From contig JAPOKK010000007.1 in the NCBI GenBank assembly GCA_029977665.1, positions 1-36,958 on the forward strand: a stretch of 36,958 nt of DNA, in the 5' to 3' direction. The stretch comes from Pseudomonadota bacterium (GTDB lineage Bacteria > Pseudomonadota > Gammaproteobacteria > Ga0077536). Of this stretch, positions 1 through 10,517 are shown in pieces. Numbering within the stretch: position 1 is the first letter of the stretch; every line of letters starts with the position of its first letter. The notes under the pieces are model-generated. The model had not been told where the DNA came from and did not search any database. It worked only from the letters and a program-made list of their open reading frames with translations. Made by a program: the position numbers and the translations under genes.

Positions 1-1484
1 CCTCGGGCTTCATTCCCAACGAAGACCAGGGAATGATTTACGCGATCATCCAGACGCCGCCCGGATCGACCCTGGAGAGAACGTACGCGAAATCGCTCGA
101 GTTGCAGGAGATTGCCGAGCGCATCGACGGCATCGAGTCGGTCTCGGCACTTGCCGGCTACGAGGTGCTGACGGAAGGTCGTGGTTCGAATGCCGGGACC
201 TGCCTGATCAGTCTCAAGAACTGGTCGGAGCGCGAGCAGACCGTGCAGGACATCATCTACGAACTCGAGGAAGCGGCCAAGGAAATCCCGGGCGCGACCA
301 TCGAGTTCTTCGAGCCACCTGCGGTCCCGGGCTACGGCGCGGCCGGCGGTTTCGCGCTGCGGCTGCTGGACAAGACCAACTCCGGCAATTACGACCGTCT
401 CGAGGAAGTCAACGACCGTTTCATGGCAGCGCTCGCAGAACGCAAGGAGCTGCGTGGTCTGTTCACCTTCTTCAGTGCCAACTATCCGCAGTACGAGCTC
501 GTGATCGACAACCAGGTCGCGATGCAGAAAGGGGTTTCGATCGGCAAGGCCATGGACAACCTGGCCATCCTCATCGGCAGCACCTACGAACAGGGGTTCA
601 TTCGCTTCGGACGCTTCTACAAGGTCTACGTGCAGTCCGACCCGGACTTCCGGCGCATGCCGGCAGACCTGATGAACCTGTACGTGGAGAACGACAAGGG
701 CGAGATGGTGCCGTATTCGTCGTTCATGACGATGCGCAAACGGCAGGGGCTGAACGAGATCACGCGCTACAACACCTACCCGTCTTCGGCGATCCGTGGC
801 GCGCCGGCCAAGGGTTACAGCAGCGGCCAGGCCATCAAGGCGATCCAGGAGGTGGCCGAAGCGACCTTGCCGCGGGGTTATGACATCGGCTGGGGCGGGC
901 TTTCCATCGACCAGGCGAAGCGCGGCAACGAGGCCCTGTACATCTTCCTCGTCGTGCTGGTGTTCGTGTACCTGGTGCTGGTCGGCCAGTACGAGAGCTT
1001 CCTGTTGCCGCTCGCCGTGATCCTGTCCCTGCCGGTCGGTGTGCTCGGTTCGTTCATGCTACTCAAGCTGATGGGGCTCGAGAACAACATCTACGCGCAG
1101 GTAGGACTGGTCATGCTGGTGGGCCTGCTGGGTAAGAACGCGATCCTGATCGTGGAGTTCGCGATCCAGAAGAACCAGCAGGGGATGAGCGTGCTGGAAG
1201 CCGCGATCGAAGGCGCGCAGGTGCGCTTTCGCCCGATCCTGATGACGTCCTTTGCGTTCATCGCGGGTCTCGTGCCGCTGGTCAGGGCGACCGGTGCCGG
1301 TGCGATCGGTAATCGCACCATCGGCGCGTCCTCGGCCGGCGGCATGCTGCTCGGCACCGTGCTCGGCGTCATCGTGGTGCCGGGGCTGTACTACGTGTTC
1401 GGCAAACTGGCCGAGAACCGGCACCTCATCCGGGATGCCCATGAATCGCCCTTGAGTGAAGTCATCGAGTATGGGGACGTCTGA
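1..1484 (+). CDS. RND (HAE1/AcrB-type) multidrug efflux permease, 3' part
   Basis: This is the C-terminal half of an inner-membrane proton-driven drug efflux pump. The frame is open at the window edge: the codons before the listed ATG at 33 read SGFIPNEDQG, the conserved GFIPxEDQG segment found near the middle of AcrB/MexB proteins, so the true start lies upstream and the ATG at 33 is internal. The visible part contains the second periplasmic porter region and then the last membrane helices. Family motifs are NNIYAQVGLVMLVGLLGKNAILIVEF (shortened here to the core GKNAILIVEF) and FRPILMTSFAFIAGLVPL. The outer-membrane channel gene starts 2 nt after the stop, so the two are certainly one operon, with the membrane-fusion protein presumably upstream. 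The substrate cannot be told. The family call is very secure. Confidence 0.95.
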   Translation, partial: SGFIPNEDQGMIYAIIQTPPGSTLERTYAKSLELQEIAERIDGIESVSALAGYEVLTEGRGSNAGTCLISLKNWSEREQTVQDIIYELEEAAKEIPGATIEFFEPPAVPGYGAAGGFALRLLDKTNSGNYDRLEEVNDRFMAALAERKELRGLFTFFSANYPQYELVIDNQVAMQKGVSIGKAMDNLAILIGSTYEQGFIRFGRFYKVYVQSDPDFRRMPADLMNLYVENDKGEMVPYSSFMTMRKRQGLNEITRYNTYPSSAIRGAPAKGYSSGQAIKAIQEVAEATLPRGYDIGWGGLSIDQAKRGNEALYIFLVVLVFVYLVLVGQYESFLLPLAVILSLPVGVLGSFMLLKLMGLENNIYAQVGLVMLVGLLGKNAILIVEFAIQKNQQGMSVLEAAIEGAQVRFRPILMTSFAFIAGLVPLVRATGAGAIGNRTIGASSAGGMLLGTVLGVIVVPGLYYVFGKLAENRHLIRDAHESPLSEVIEYGDV

Positions 1485-1486
1485 AC

Positions 1487-2965
1487 ATGATCACGAAGAA
1501 AAGCAAACCAGCGTATGCAGCCATGCTCGGCCTGACGCTTTGCCTGCAGGGTTGCTCCGGCTTGTCACTGTTCGGCCCCACGGACGAGCTACCCCAGGCA
1601 TCGCCCGGGGCGGAAATACCGGCCAGCTTCCCGGCCGGCTCCGGGGCTGCCAGTTCCGCGGGCGTCGCCTCGCGCGAGTTCTTTACCGATCCGCGGCTCA
1701 TCGCACTGATCGACAGCGCCCTGCAGAGCAACCAGGAACTCAAGGTCCTGATGCAGGAAATCGAAGTGGCCAGGAACGAGGTCAGCGCGCGCGAAAGTGA
1801 GTACCTGCCGTTCGTCAACCTGCGTGCCGGAGCGGGCGTGGACAAGGTCGGACGGGCCACGCGCGAAGGCGCGGTCGAGGAGAATCTCGAGATTGAACCC
1901 GGGCGCGAATTCCCGGAGCCGTTGCCGGACTTCCTGGTTTCGGCCGAGGTCTCGTGGGAAGTCGACATCTGGAAGAAGCTGCGTAATGCGAAGAAAGCGG
2001 CCGTGCTGCGCTACCTGGCGACCCGGGAGGGGCGCAACTTCATGGTGACGCACCTGGTGGCCGAGATTGCCAACGCCTACTACGAGCTGACCGCGCTGGA
2101 CAATCGACTTGCCATTCTCAACAAGACCATCGAGGTCCAGGAGAGCGCGCTCGAGACGGTCAAGTTACAGAAGGCCGCGGCCAAGGCAACCGAACTGGCA
2201 GTTCGCAAGTTCGAGGCCGAGGTGCTGAAGAACCGTAGTCGCCTCTACGAGATTCGACAGCAGATTACCGAAACCGAGAACCGGCTCAACTACCTCGTCG
2301 GCCGTTACCCGCAGCCGATCGAGCGATCCGCACGAGGTTTCGAGGAACTCGCGTTGCCCGTGGTGCATGTCGGCGATCCCGCCGAGCTGCTCGGCAACCG
2401 CCCGGACATCCATCAGGCGGAGCTGGAACTCGCTGCTGCCGAGCTCGACGTGAAAGTAGCGCGGGCGCGATTCTATCCCTCGCTCGACCTGTCGGCCGCG
2501 ATTGGCTTGCAGACCTTCGACGCAGGCGCCATCGCATCGACGCCGGAGTCGTTGATCTACCGGGTTGCGGCAGACCTGTTGGTGCCCCTGTTCAACAAGA
2601 AGGCTATCCGAGCCGCCTACCGTAGCGCCAACGCCCAGCAGCTTCAGGCGCTCTACAAGTACCGGCAGGCCGTCCTCAAGGCCTATCTCGAAGTGCTGAA
2701 CCAGTTGGCCAAGATCGACAACCTCGAGCAGAGCTATGCCATGAAACGCAAGCAGGTCGAGGCCATGTCCGAGTCCATCGCGATTGCGGCGCGCCTGTTC
2801 AAGTCGGCGCGCGCCGACTACATGGAGGTCCTGATGACCCAGCGCGACGCGCTCGAATCGAGGATGGAACTCGTCGAGCTCAAGCAACAGCAGGTGAATG
2901 CACGGGTCACGACCTACCAGGCACTCGGTGGTGGCTATACGACCGATACCGACGGTAACGGCTGA
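1487..2965 (+). CDS. NodT/OprM-type outer membrane efflux lipoprotein
   Basis: TolC-family outer-membrane channel that completes the tripartite RND pump encoded just upstream (2 nt gap). The 492-aa product begins with a lipoprotein signal: a basic start, a hydrophobic run and the lipobox LQGC with the lipidated Cys at residue 23. The rest is the long alternating helical and strand pattern of the outer membrane efflux (OEP) family in two repeats. The NodT-type segment RPDIHQAELELAAAELDVKV followed by ARFYPSLDLSAAIGLQ is diagnostic. The length is normal for the family. The start at 1487 is supported by the signal peptide. The following ~100 nt (2966-3069) hold no gene and no clear terminator. 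Confidence 0.95.
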   Translation: MITKKSKPAYAAMLGLTLCLQGCSGLSLFGPTDELPQASPGAEIPASFPAGSGAASSAGVASREFFTDPRLIALIDSALQSNQELKVLMQEIEVARNEVSARESEYLPFVNLRAGAGVDKVGRATREGAVEENLEIEPGREFPEPLPDFLVSAEVSWEVDIWKKLRNAKKAAVLRYLATREGRNFMVTHLVAEIANAYYELTALDNRLAILNKTIEVQESALETVKLQKAAAKATELAVRKFEAEVLKNRSRLYEIRQQITETENRLNYLVGRYPQPIERSARGFEELALPVVHVGDPAELLGNRPDIHQAELELAAAELDVKVARARFYPSLDLSAAIGLQTFDAGAIASTPESLIYRVAADLLVPLFNKKAIRAAYRSANAQQLQALYKYRQAVLKAYLEVLNQLAKIDNLEQSYAMKRKQVEAMSESIAIAARLFKSARADYMEVLMTQRDALESRMELVELKQQQVNARVTTYQALGGGYTTDTDGNG

Positions 2966-3069
2966 GAGGGGCGCAGGGGGTGCGGGGCCAGCGCCGTTGG
3001 CGGAGGCGGAGCCGTTGCACTACAGTTATCCCACCACAGGCACAATCGTGACCAGGAGTGAGTTGCTGC

Positions 3070-3558
3070 ATGAACGAAGCATTACACGTGACGCCTAACC
3101 TGCCGGGCGGCATTGATCTCGACGCCGTGAGCTGGATGTGCCTCGCCGGCGGGCCCGATTTCGACTACCCGATCGACTACGCCTACGCCGTGGCCGACGC
3201 GGACCCCGAGCGCGGCCGCATCGAGTTGCTGATCCGCTGGGAGCCGGACGCCTACTGCCACTACCACCGGCATCTCGGAACGACCACCGCACGCGTCATC
3301 GCCGGCGAACAGCACCTCCTCGAAGAGCGCCCGGCCGAGAGCGTGCACAAGGTGCGCACGGCCGGTTTCGAGGGCAAGGTCGCCGAAGGCGACGTGCACA
3401 TGGAGCACGCGGGTCCGGAAGGGCTGACCATGCTGTTCAGCGTGCACGCGCCGGACGGGCGCTTGTTCGACCTGTTGGACGCCGCAGGCAATACGATTCT
3501 GAACGTGACCATCGCCGATCTGGTCGAACGCCGTCTGGGCGAGCCCTGCGCCGCATAG
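3070..3558 (+). CDS. cupin-like domain protein, function unknown
   Basis: A 162-aa protein that looks like a single-domain cupin (double-stranded beta-helix). The segment YCHYHRHLGTTTARVIAGE resembles cupin motif 1, with clustered His as possible metal ligands, and GDVHMEHAGPEGLTMLFSVH resembles motif 2. Small cupins of this kind include dioxygenases that cleave C-C bonds, isomerases and anti-sigma-type sensors, so no reaction can be assigned. The ORF track starts at a GTG (3058), but the AGGAG immediately before that GTG is correctly spaced only for the ATG at 3070, so I use 3070. The gene stands alone: it is convergent with the amidohydrolase at 3595 and about 100 nt downstream of the efflux operon. 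Confidence 0.7.
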   Translation: MNEALHVTPNLPGGIDLDAVSWMCLAGGPDFDYPIDYAYAVADADPERGRIELLIRWEPDAYCHYHRHLGTTTARVIAGEQHLLEERPAESVHKVRTAGFEGKVAEGDVHMEHAGPEGLTMLFSVHAPDGRLFDLLDAAGNTILNVTIADLVERRLGEPCAA

Positions 3559-3594
3559 CCTGTCGGCCGCCCGGCGCATAGGGGTAGGACGCCG

Positions 3595-4455
3595 CTAGCG
3601 CCTCGACCGGCGCGGCTGCCAGCGATAGAGCCGTGCGGTGTTGCCGCCCATCAGCAAGCCGCGTTCCTCGCGTGTCAGGCGTTCGTTCAGGCGGAACGCA
3701 TCGACACCTTCGGCGAAGGTGAGAAACGCCGTCGCGCGTGTCCAGTCGGTACCCCACAGGCAGCGCTCGATGCCGTAGGCCTCGAACACGCGCGCGAGCG
3801 GATCCCAGATATCGGCATACGGAAAAGCCTGGTGCGACAAGGTGCCGGCGCCGGTGATCTTGATCGCGACGTTGGCGTACTCGGCGAGCGCGAGCACCTC
3901 GTCGAGCGTGGCGAAGGGCTGCGCCGGCGGCGGCTGCTCGAAGTGTTGCCGCAGGCCGAGGTGGTCGAGCACGAGCCGGGCATGCGGGTGACGCCGCGCG
4001 AGCCCGGACATGAACGTGAGATGCCCCCAGCACAGTATGTTGACCGGCAGGTCGTGCGCGCTGGCGGCGCGTACGATGGCGTCGATGCCGGGATCGTCGG
4101 CGGCCGGCGGTGCGTCGGTGAGAAACACGATGCGTGCGCCGACTGCGCCTGCCTGGCGCGACCATTCCGTCACCTGCTCGCCGACCGCGGGGTCGTGATG
4201 GTCGAACGGCTTGATCAGCGCGAAACGCTCCGGGTGGCGTGCCTGGACTTCGCGGGCATAGCTCGCATCGTAACGGTACATGCTCCACGGCGAGACGAGC
4301 AGCGCACCATCGACGCCCACGGCGTCCATGGCCGCGACGAGCTGGTCGCCGGTGACCTCGGCCGGACCGTGCAGATGGCCGATCCAAGGTCGTCCCGGGT
4401 GATTGCGCTCGTAGGCGTGCACCTGCGCATCGATCAAGGGCCAGCTCGTGGTCAT
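3595..4455 (-). CDS. amidohydrolase 2 family TIM-barrel metal-dependent hydrolase (COG3618-like)
   Basis: A 286-aa hydrolase of the amidohydrolase-related family (PF04909), whose members hydrolyse lactones or decarboxylate ring acids in catabolic pathways. It starts with the first barrel strand IDAQVHAY, where the usual HxH is QVH, a variant common in this branch. Later it has VLDHLGLR and LWGTDWTR, matching the conserved DHLG and WGTDWP motifs, with the Asp as metal ligand. The ATG at 4455 overlaps the stop of the upstream P450 (ATGA), so the two genes are translationally coupled. The ORF track's longer start (4548) lies inside the P450 and adds an unrelated tail. The pairing suggests hydrolysis of a product made by the P450, but the substrate is unknown. 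Confidence 0.88.
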   Translation of the reverse strand: MTTSWPLIDAQVHAYERNHPGRPWIGHLHGPAEVTGDQLVAAMDAVGVDGALLVSPWSMYRYDASYAREVQARHPERFALIKPFDHHDPAVGEQVTEWSRQAGAVGARIVFLTDAPPAADDPGIDAIVRAASAHDLPVNILCWGHLTFMSGLARRHPHARLVLDHLGLRQHFEQPPPAQPFATLDEVLALAEYANVAIKITGAGTLSHQAFPYADIWDPLARVFEAYGIERCLWGTDWTRATAFLTFAEGVDAFRLNERLTREERGLLMGGNTARLYRWQPRRSRR

Positions 4456-5765
4456 GGGCGGCGCCTCCGCGCCCGCGCGGACAGGCGCAGCGGCAGGTGC
4501 GCGTAACCGAGGACATGTGTCTGGCGGATGCGGGTCGGTTCCCCGCACAGCTCGAGATCCGCCAGGCAGGGCAGCAGGGCGGTGAGGCTCGCCTTGAGCT
4601 CGGCGCGCGCGAGGTTGGTACCGAGACAGAAATGCGTGCCGAAGCCGAACGTCAGGTGCGGGTTCGGCGAACGCGTGATGTCGAAGCGGTACGGCTCGCT
4701 GAACACGCGCTCGTCGCGGTTCGCCGAAGGATAGAAGATGGCCACCGTGTCGCCGGCGCGGATGCGCGTGCCGGCGAGGACGAAATCGGCCACCGCCGTG
4801 CGTAGGAAGCTGCCGATGGGTGAAGTCCAGCGCAGGATCTCCTCGATTGCGAGCGGCAACAGCGTGGGATCCGCGAGCAGCCGGTCACGCTGCGCGGGGT
4901 GTTCGATGAGCGCGGCGACGCCGCCGGAGAAGGCGTTGCGCGTGGTGTCGTTGCCGGCGGCGATGAGCAGCAGCAGGTAACCGTTGAGCTGCTGGTTGTC
5001 GAGCAGCCGGCCGTCCACCGGCGTGTGTACCATGCGGTCGATGAGACCGCCGCGCTGGCGGCCGTGGGCGCGTGCCTCCGCGATCACTTCCTCGAGATAA
5101 CAGCGCAGCTCGTAGAGCAGGCGGTAGGCGGCGCGTCCGCGACTTTCGCCGGGCCGCCGATGCGTCGGTGCCACTTCGCCAATCAGTGCATCGCCCCACA
5201 CCAGCAGGCGATCCCAGTCCTCGCGCGCGAGACCGAGAATCTCGCCGACGGCGGTCAGCGGCAGCTGTGCCGCGAGACCGTGGACGAAGTCGACCCCGGT
5301 GTCGCCAGCCCGTTGTAGCGCATCGACGTAGGCCGCGGTGAAACGCTGTGCGAGGGCGGCGAAATGCGGTGCCATCGCGCGCATCGCGCCCTGCGTGTAC
5401 GCCCAGCTCGTCAGGCGCCGCATATGACGGTGGCGCGGATCGTCCATGAAGACCATGTCGGGCGGCTCGTCCGGATCCCAGCCGCGCGGCAGGCCGAAAT
5501 CGTCGCGCCCGGCATAAGACAGCTCCGGGTGGCCCTTGAGCGTCATGCGCAGGCGTCCGCCGCCGTTGATGAAGACCTTGGGATGCTGGGAGACCGTCAT
5601 CACGTCGGCATGGCGGGTCACCGCCCAGAACGGCTCGATGTCCTCGCGTTCGTACCAGAACACCGGCGCCTCGCGGCGCAGCCGGTCCCACGCCGCCCAC
5701 GGGTAGCCATGGGCGGCATAGGTATCGGGGTGGTGGATGTCGAGTTGCTCGAGCGGCGTGGTCAC
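4452..5765 (-). CDS. bacterial cytochrome P450
   Basis: A soluble cytochrome P450 monooxygenase of about 437 aa, the normal size for bacterial class I enzymes. All signature elements are present: the I-helix oxygen-activation motif AGNDTT (about residues 270-275), the ExxR motif as EILR (309-312), and the haem loop FGFGTHFCLG with the cysteine ligand at about 380. The segment DDPRHRHMRRL is the usual C-helix region. The general pattern resembles steroid/lipid-hydroxylating CYP families of actinobacteria and proteobacteria, but the substrate cannot be read off. The start is the GTG at 5765 (MTTPLEQLDIHHPDTY); codons further upstream encode a tail unlike P450s. No ferredoxin or reductase gene is adjacent. 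It overlaps the amidohydrolase by 4 nt and is divergent from the aminoacylase operon. Confidence 0.93.
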   Translation of the reverse strand: MTTPLEQLDIHHPDTYAAHGYPWAAWDRLRREAPVFWYEREDIEPFWAVTRHADVMTVSQHPKVFINGGGRLRMTLKGHPELSYAGRDDFGLPRGWDPDEPPDMVFMDDPRHRHMRRLTSWAYTQGAMRAMAPHFAALAQRFTAAYVDALQRAGDTGVDFVHGLAAQLPLTAVGEILGLAREDWDRLLVWGDALIGEVAPTHRRPGESRGRAAYRLLYELRCYLEEVIAEARAHGRQRGGLIDRMVHTPVDGRLLDNQQLNGYLLLLIAAGNDTTRNAFSGGVAALIEHPAQRDRLLADPTLLPLAIEEILRWTSPIGSFLRTAVADFVLAGTRIRAGDTVAIFYPSANRDERVFSEPYRFDITRSPNPHLTFGFGTHFCLGTNLARAELKASLTALLPCLADLELCGEPTRIRQTHVLGYAHLPLRLSARARRRRP

Positions 5766-5980
5766 GGTAACGCGTCCGATACGGGTTGCGGGGCGATGCT
5801 TGCCCGCGGGCAAAATAACCCCGCCGAGGTCGTGAGAACAATGCGCGTGCTGCCGTGTTGTGGCGATCTGCCGGGCGGCTTGTATCATGCTGCGGGTTGC
5901 ACGCGTTCGCTCCCCGGCCGTCATCGCCGGCGGGAGGCAGCGTGCCGGTGCGGTTCGGCCAGGGGAGGCACAGCGGAATC
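5766..5980. other. divergent intergenic region between P450 and aminoacylase operons
   Basis: About 215 nt separate the P450 start (minus) from the aminoacylase start (plus). Both promoters should lie here. No convincing sigma-70 pair was found and no strong operator-like palindrome stands out. The ORF-track extension of the downstream gene into this region (from 5855) is not supported. Confidence 0.45.
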
Positions 5981-7698
<1,718 letters not shown>

Positions 7699-7702
<4 letters not shown>

Positions 7703-8055
7703 CGACACCGACGCTACCCGAACCGTTTGCCGAGCTGGCGCCGTTCTGCGCGACCTGGGTGCTGCCCGACTCGAACGCGCGGCACGCCCGACGCCTGGCG
7801 ACGGCCTACCCAGAGATCAAGGCGTTCTACGATGCCATGCTGGCCGTCGCGCCCGCTGCGCTCGCCTACCTGAGTGAACGCCAGCTCGGTCAGCTCGACG
7901 AGGCCGACGCCAACCTGCTCAAGCTGATGCTCGCCCTCGCCGAGGTCGGTCCCGCCGTCGAGTGGTACCAGCAACCGGCCGTCATCGACGGTTGGCCGGC
8001 AGAGCGTTTCCCGCTGGTCGAAGCGATTCCTGATACCGCCGCACAGGAGGTCTGA
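7699..8055 (+). CDS. unrecognised 118-aa protein between aminoacylase and Rieske oxygenase
   Basis: I do not recognise this protein. It is soluble, mostly helical in appearance and acidic, without signal peptide, membrane segment or Cys-rich metal site. It has an AGGAG site before the ATG, overlaps the stop of the aminoacylase by 4 nt and ends 2 nt before the Rieske gene, so its translation is coupled on both sides. Codon use looks like its neighbours. Its position suggests an accessory or structural partner of one of the flanking enzymes, for example a small subunit, but it does not look like the cystatin-fold beta subunit of ring-hydroxylating dioxygenases. That it is a real gene is nearly certain from the spacing; its function is open. 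Confidence 0.8.
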
Positions 8056-8057
8056 AC

Positions 8058-9296
8058 ATGTCCGCACGCCTCACTCCGCCCGATCTCACGGCGCGACACC
8101 CCGAACTCGGCACCGGTCCGGTGCCGACCGATATCTACTACGACCCGGCTTTCTACGAGCGCGAACTCGAAGCCATCTTCAAACGCGTGTGGCTGTGCAT
8201 GGGGCGGGTCGAACAGGTGCGCCAGGCCGGCGACTTCTTCGTCAAGGAAATTCCCACCTTCGGCATGTCCATCCTGGTCGTGCGCGGCAAGGACGATCGT
8301 ATCCGCGCTTTCCACAATGTCTGCCAGCACCGTGGCAACCACGTCGAGCTCAAGCGCGAAGGCAACTGCAACGTGTTCCGCTGCCCGTTCCACGGCTGGG
8401 CCTACGGTCTCGACGGGCGTCTGGCCGGCGTGCCGGACGCGGAGGGGTTCTACGATCTCGACCGCGACGCAAAAGGCCTGCCGGCGGTGCATCTCGATGT
8501 CTGGGAAGGTTTCATTTTCATCAACCTCGACGATCCGCCGTCGATGTCGCTCGAGGAATTCCTCGGTGAGCAGGGTAGTGACCTGGTGGGTTATCCGTTT
8601 CACCGCGGCACCCAGACCTTCGAGTACGAGGGCGTGGTCGGGTGCAACTGGAAGTGCATGGTCGATTCGTTCTGCGAAACCTACCACGTGCCGTTCCTGC
8701 ATAAGCGTTCCGTGACCGATACGCTGGCCGGCCCCGACAACCCGTTCGGCCGCCTCATCGATGTGCGTCTGAAGGGACCGCACCGCACCTCGTCGGTGGT
8801 CGGCAACCTGGCCTACCAGCCCAATCCCGTGCAGGGACTCGCGTTCCAGTACGCGCCCGGGCCGTCAGTGACCAGCGGCAGTGTCGACGAGGGCACGGTG
8901 CTGCCGAAAGGGCTCAACCAGACACGTGCGCCGAACTGGTCGATCGACGTCACAGTGTTCTTCCCGGGCTGGATCATCGTCATCGGCAGCGGCATGTACT
9001 TCACCCACCAGATGTGGCCGCTCGGGCCGAACGAGGTGGTGTGGCAGATGCGCGGCTTCCTGCGTCCGGCGTCTAACGCGGCACAGCGTTTCGGCCAGGA
9101 GAACTCGCTGGTCGAGCTGCGCGACGCGGTGCTCGAAGACGGCAACACGCTCGAACGCATCCAGCGCTCGTTGAAGCAGGGCCTGATCAAGGAGTTCGTA
9201 TTCCACGATCACGAACTCGCGCTGCGCCACCACTACCACACCGTCGTCAACTGGGTGGAACACTACGAGCGCACGGGCCGGGCCGGCGCGGCCTAG
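8058..9296 (+). CDS. Rieske non-haem iron oxygenase, alpha subunit type
   Basis: A 412-aa aromatic-ring-hydroxylating-type oxygenase. The Rieske [2Fe-2S] site is CQH (Cys89, His91), then 17 residues, then CPFH (Cys109, His112). The mononuclear iron site follows in the C-terminal domain: D203 in the bridge position, then ETYHVPFLH giving His210 and His215. These enzymes use electrons from a reductase to hydroxylate, demethylate or cleave C-N/C-O bonds; many single-subunit homologues act on quaternary amines, so the substrate is not necessarily aromatic. An AGGAGG lies in the end of the preceding gene. No ferredoxin, reductase or beta subunit gene is nearby, so the electron donor must be encoded elsewhere. 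The stop is 4 nt from the convergent amidotransferase. Confidence 0.93.
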   Translation: MSARLTPPDLTARHPELGTGPVPTDIYYDPAFYERELEAIFKRVWLCMGRVEQVRQAGDFFVKEIPTFGMSILVVRGKDDRIRAFHNVCQHRGNHVELKREGNCNVFRCPFHGWAYGLDGRLAGVPDAEGFYDLDRDAKGLPAVHLDVWEGFIFINLDDPPSMSLEEFLGEQGSDLVGYPFHRGTQTFEYEGVVGCNWKCMVDSFCETYHVPFLHKRSVTDTLAGPDNPFGRLIDVRLKGPHRTSSVVGNLAYQPNPVQGLAFQYAPGPSVTSGSVDEGTVLPKGLNQTRAPNWSIDVTVFFPGWIIVIGSGMYFTHQMWPLGPNEVVWQMRGFLRPASNAAQRFGQENSLVELRDAVLEDGNTLERIQRSLKQGLIKEFVFHDHELALRHHYHTVVNWVEHYERTGRAGAA

Positions 9297-9300
9297 CCCA

Positions 9301-10038
9301 TCACGCGGGGTCCGCGGCGGCATCGCCGGGGTCCTCCGGCGCGCCGCGTGCGGCGAGGAAGAACGCCCTGATCCGCGCAGCGACACGGGCCGCATCGAGT
9401 GCCTCGCCGCTGCGTGCGCGTGCGGCTTGCACGCGTGCTGCGGGCAGCAGGTCATTGCGTGCCGTCAGCAGGTCGTCGACGTAGGCCGGGGTGAATTCGG
9501 GATGCGGCTGCATGCTGATGGCGCGCTCGCCATAGGCGAGGAAAGCGTAGCGGCAGAACGGTGTCGAGCCGGTCACCGTGGCCCCCGGCGGCGGTTCGAC
9601 GACCTGGTCCTGGTGGAACGCGAGCAGGCGCGTGCGGCCCGCGCCGGCCGTGACCTCGTCGGTCACCGTGTAGTCGACTGCGCCGAGTGACCAGCCACCG
9701 GCGAATTTCTCCACTTTGCCGCCGAGCGCCTGGGCGAGAACCTGGTGCCCGAAGCAAATGCCGACAATGGGCACCGCGGCGGCGTAAGCCGCGCGCAGGA
9801 ATGCCTCCAGCCGCGCAATCCAAGCGTGGCCTTCGTACACGCCGAAGCGCGAGCCGGTGATGAGCCAGCCATCGGCGGCGTGCACGCTCTCGGGCAACGT
9901 GCCGTCGACGACCGCGTAGGTCCGATAGGTGAAGTCGTCGTTGCCGAGCAGGCGCTCGAACATCGTGTCGTAATCGCCGTGGGCGGCGACCAGGGCTTCG
10001 GGTGCGTGGCCGCACTGCAGGATACCTACCGTGAACAT
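9301..10038 (-). CDS. class I glutamine amidotransferase-like protein (GMP-synthase-like GATase1)
   Basis: A stand-alone class I glutamine amidotransferase domain of 245 aa. The nucleophile elbow is GICFGHQ with Cys95, and the remaining triad is in MQPHPEF (His179, Glu181), so the enzyme should be catalytically competent. Free-standing proteins of this group hydrolyse gamma-glutamyl amides or transfer amide nitrogen in catabolic and modification pathways, for example gamma-glutamylated amine breakdown. That would fit a neighbourhood of amide hydrolases and an amine-type oxygenase, but this is inference. The ATG at 10038 has an AGGAG with 5-nt spacing; the track's GTG at 10044 overlaps that site. 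It is divergent from the SnoaL-like gene. Confidence 0.88.
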   Translation of the reverse strand: MFTVGILQCGHAPEALVAAHGDYDTMFERLLGNDDFTYRTYAVVDGTLPESVHAADGWLITGSRFGVYEGHAWIARLEAFLRAAYAAAVPIVGICFGHQVLAQALGGKVEKFAGGWSLGAVDYTVTDEVTAGAGRTRLLAFHQDQVVEPPPGATVTGSTPFCRYAFLAYGERAISMQPHPEFTPAYVDDLLTARNDLLPAARVQAARARSGEALDAARVAARIRAFFLAARGAPEDPGDAAADPA

Positions 10039-10148
10039 GGTCACTCCTGTTGCTGCGGACGGGCAGCGTTGACGGTCATCGTCGCGCTGGTGAAGATAGC
10101 CGCAGGCGCGCGCCGGCGCGCCCTGTGCCGTAGCGGGGGAGCATAACC

Positions 10149-10496
10149 ATGCGCAACGCGGAAGCGATTTTCGATCATCACCTCGAGGTCTTCGGTGCCG
10201 GCGACCTCGATGGCATTCTCAGTGACTACGCCGATGACGCGGTCATGATCTACGGCGATCGTACCTGGTACGGTCTCGATGGCGCGCGGGCGTTCTTCAC
10301 CATGTGGCTCGGCGACCTGCTGCCGGCCGGTAGTGCGTTCGATCTCATCGACAAGGTCGCGACCGACGACATGGTCTTCATCAGTTGGCACGCCGAGTCG
10401 CCGCGTTATCGCTTCGATTTCGGCACCGACACGTTCGTCATGCGCGACGGCCGCATCTGGCGCCAGACCGTTGCCACCTCGCACGTACGCAAGTAG
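10149..10496 (+). CDS. SnoaL-like/NTF2-fold small protein
   Basis: A 115-aa protein with the NTF2-like cone-fold pattern: an N-terminal helix (AEAIFDHHLEVFGAGDLDGIL), then YADDAVMIYGDRTWYGLDGARAFF, typical of SnoaL-like polyketide-cyclase/ketosteroid-isomerase relatives, and a beta-rich end VMRDGRIWRQTV. Such proteins are isomerases, dehydratases or non-enzymatic binders. A GGGGGAG site lies 7 nt before the ATG. It is single, divergent from the amidotransferase and convergent with the PQQ dehydrogenase 21 nt away. Family call likely; reaction unknown. Confidence 0.82.
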   Translation: MRNAEAIFDHHLEVFGAGDLDGILSDYADDAVMIYGDRTWYGLDGARAFFTMWLGDLLPAGSAFDLIDKVATDDMVFISWHAESPRYRFDFGTDTFVMRDGRIWRQTVATSHVRK

Positions 10497-10517
10497 CCGC
10501 AGCGGCGCCGCCCGCAG

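Noticed and set aside
5858-5888. Possible promoter TTGTGG-N19-TATCAT before the aminoacylase operon
   Set aside because: The spacer is two bases too long and the -35 fit is poor, so I do not list it.
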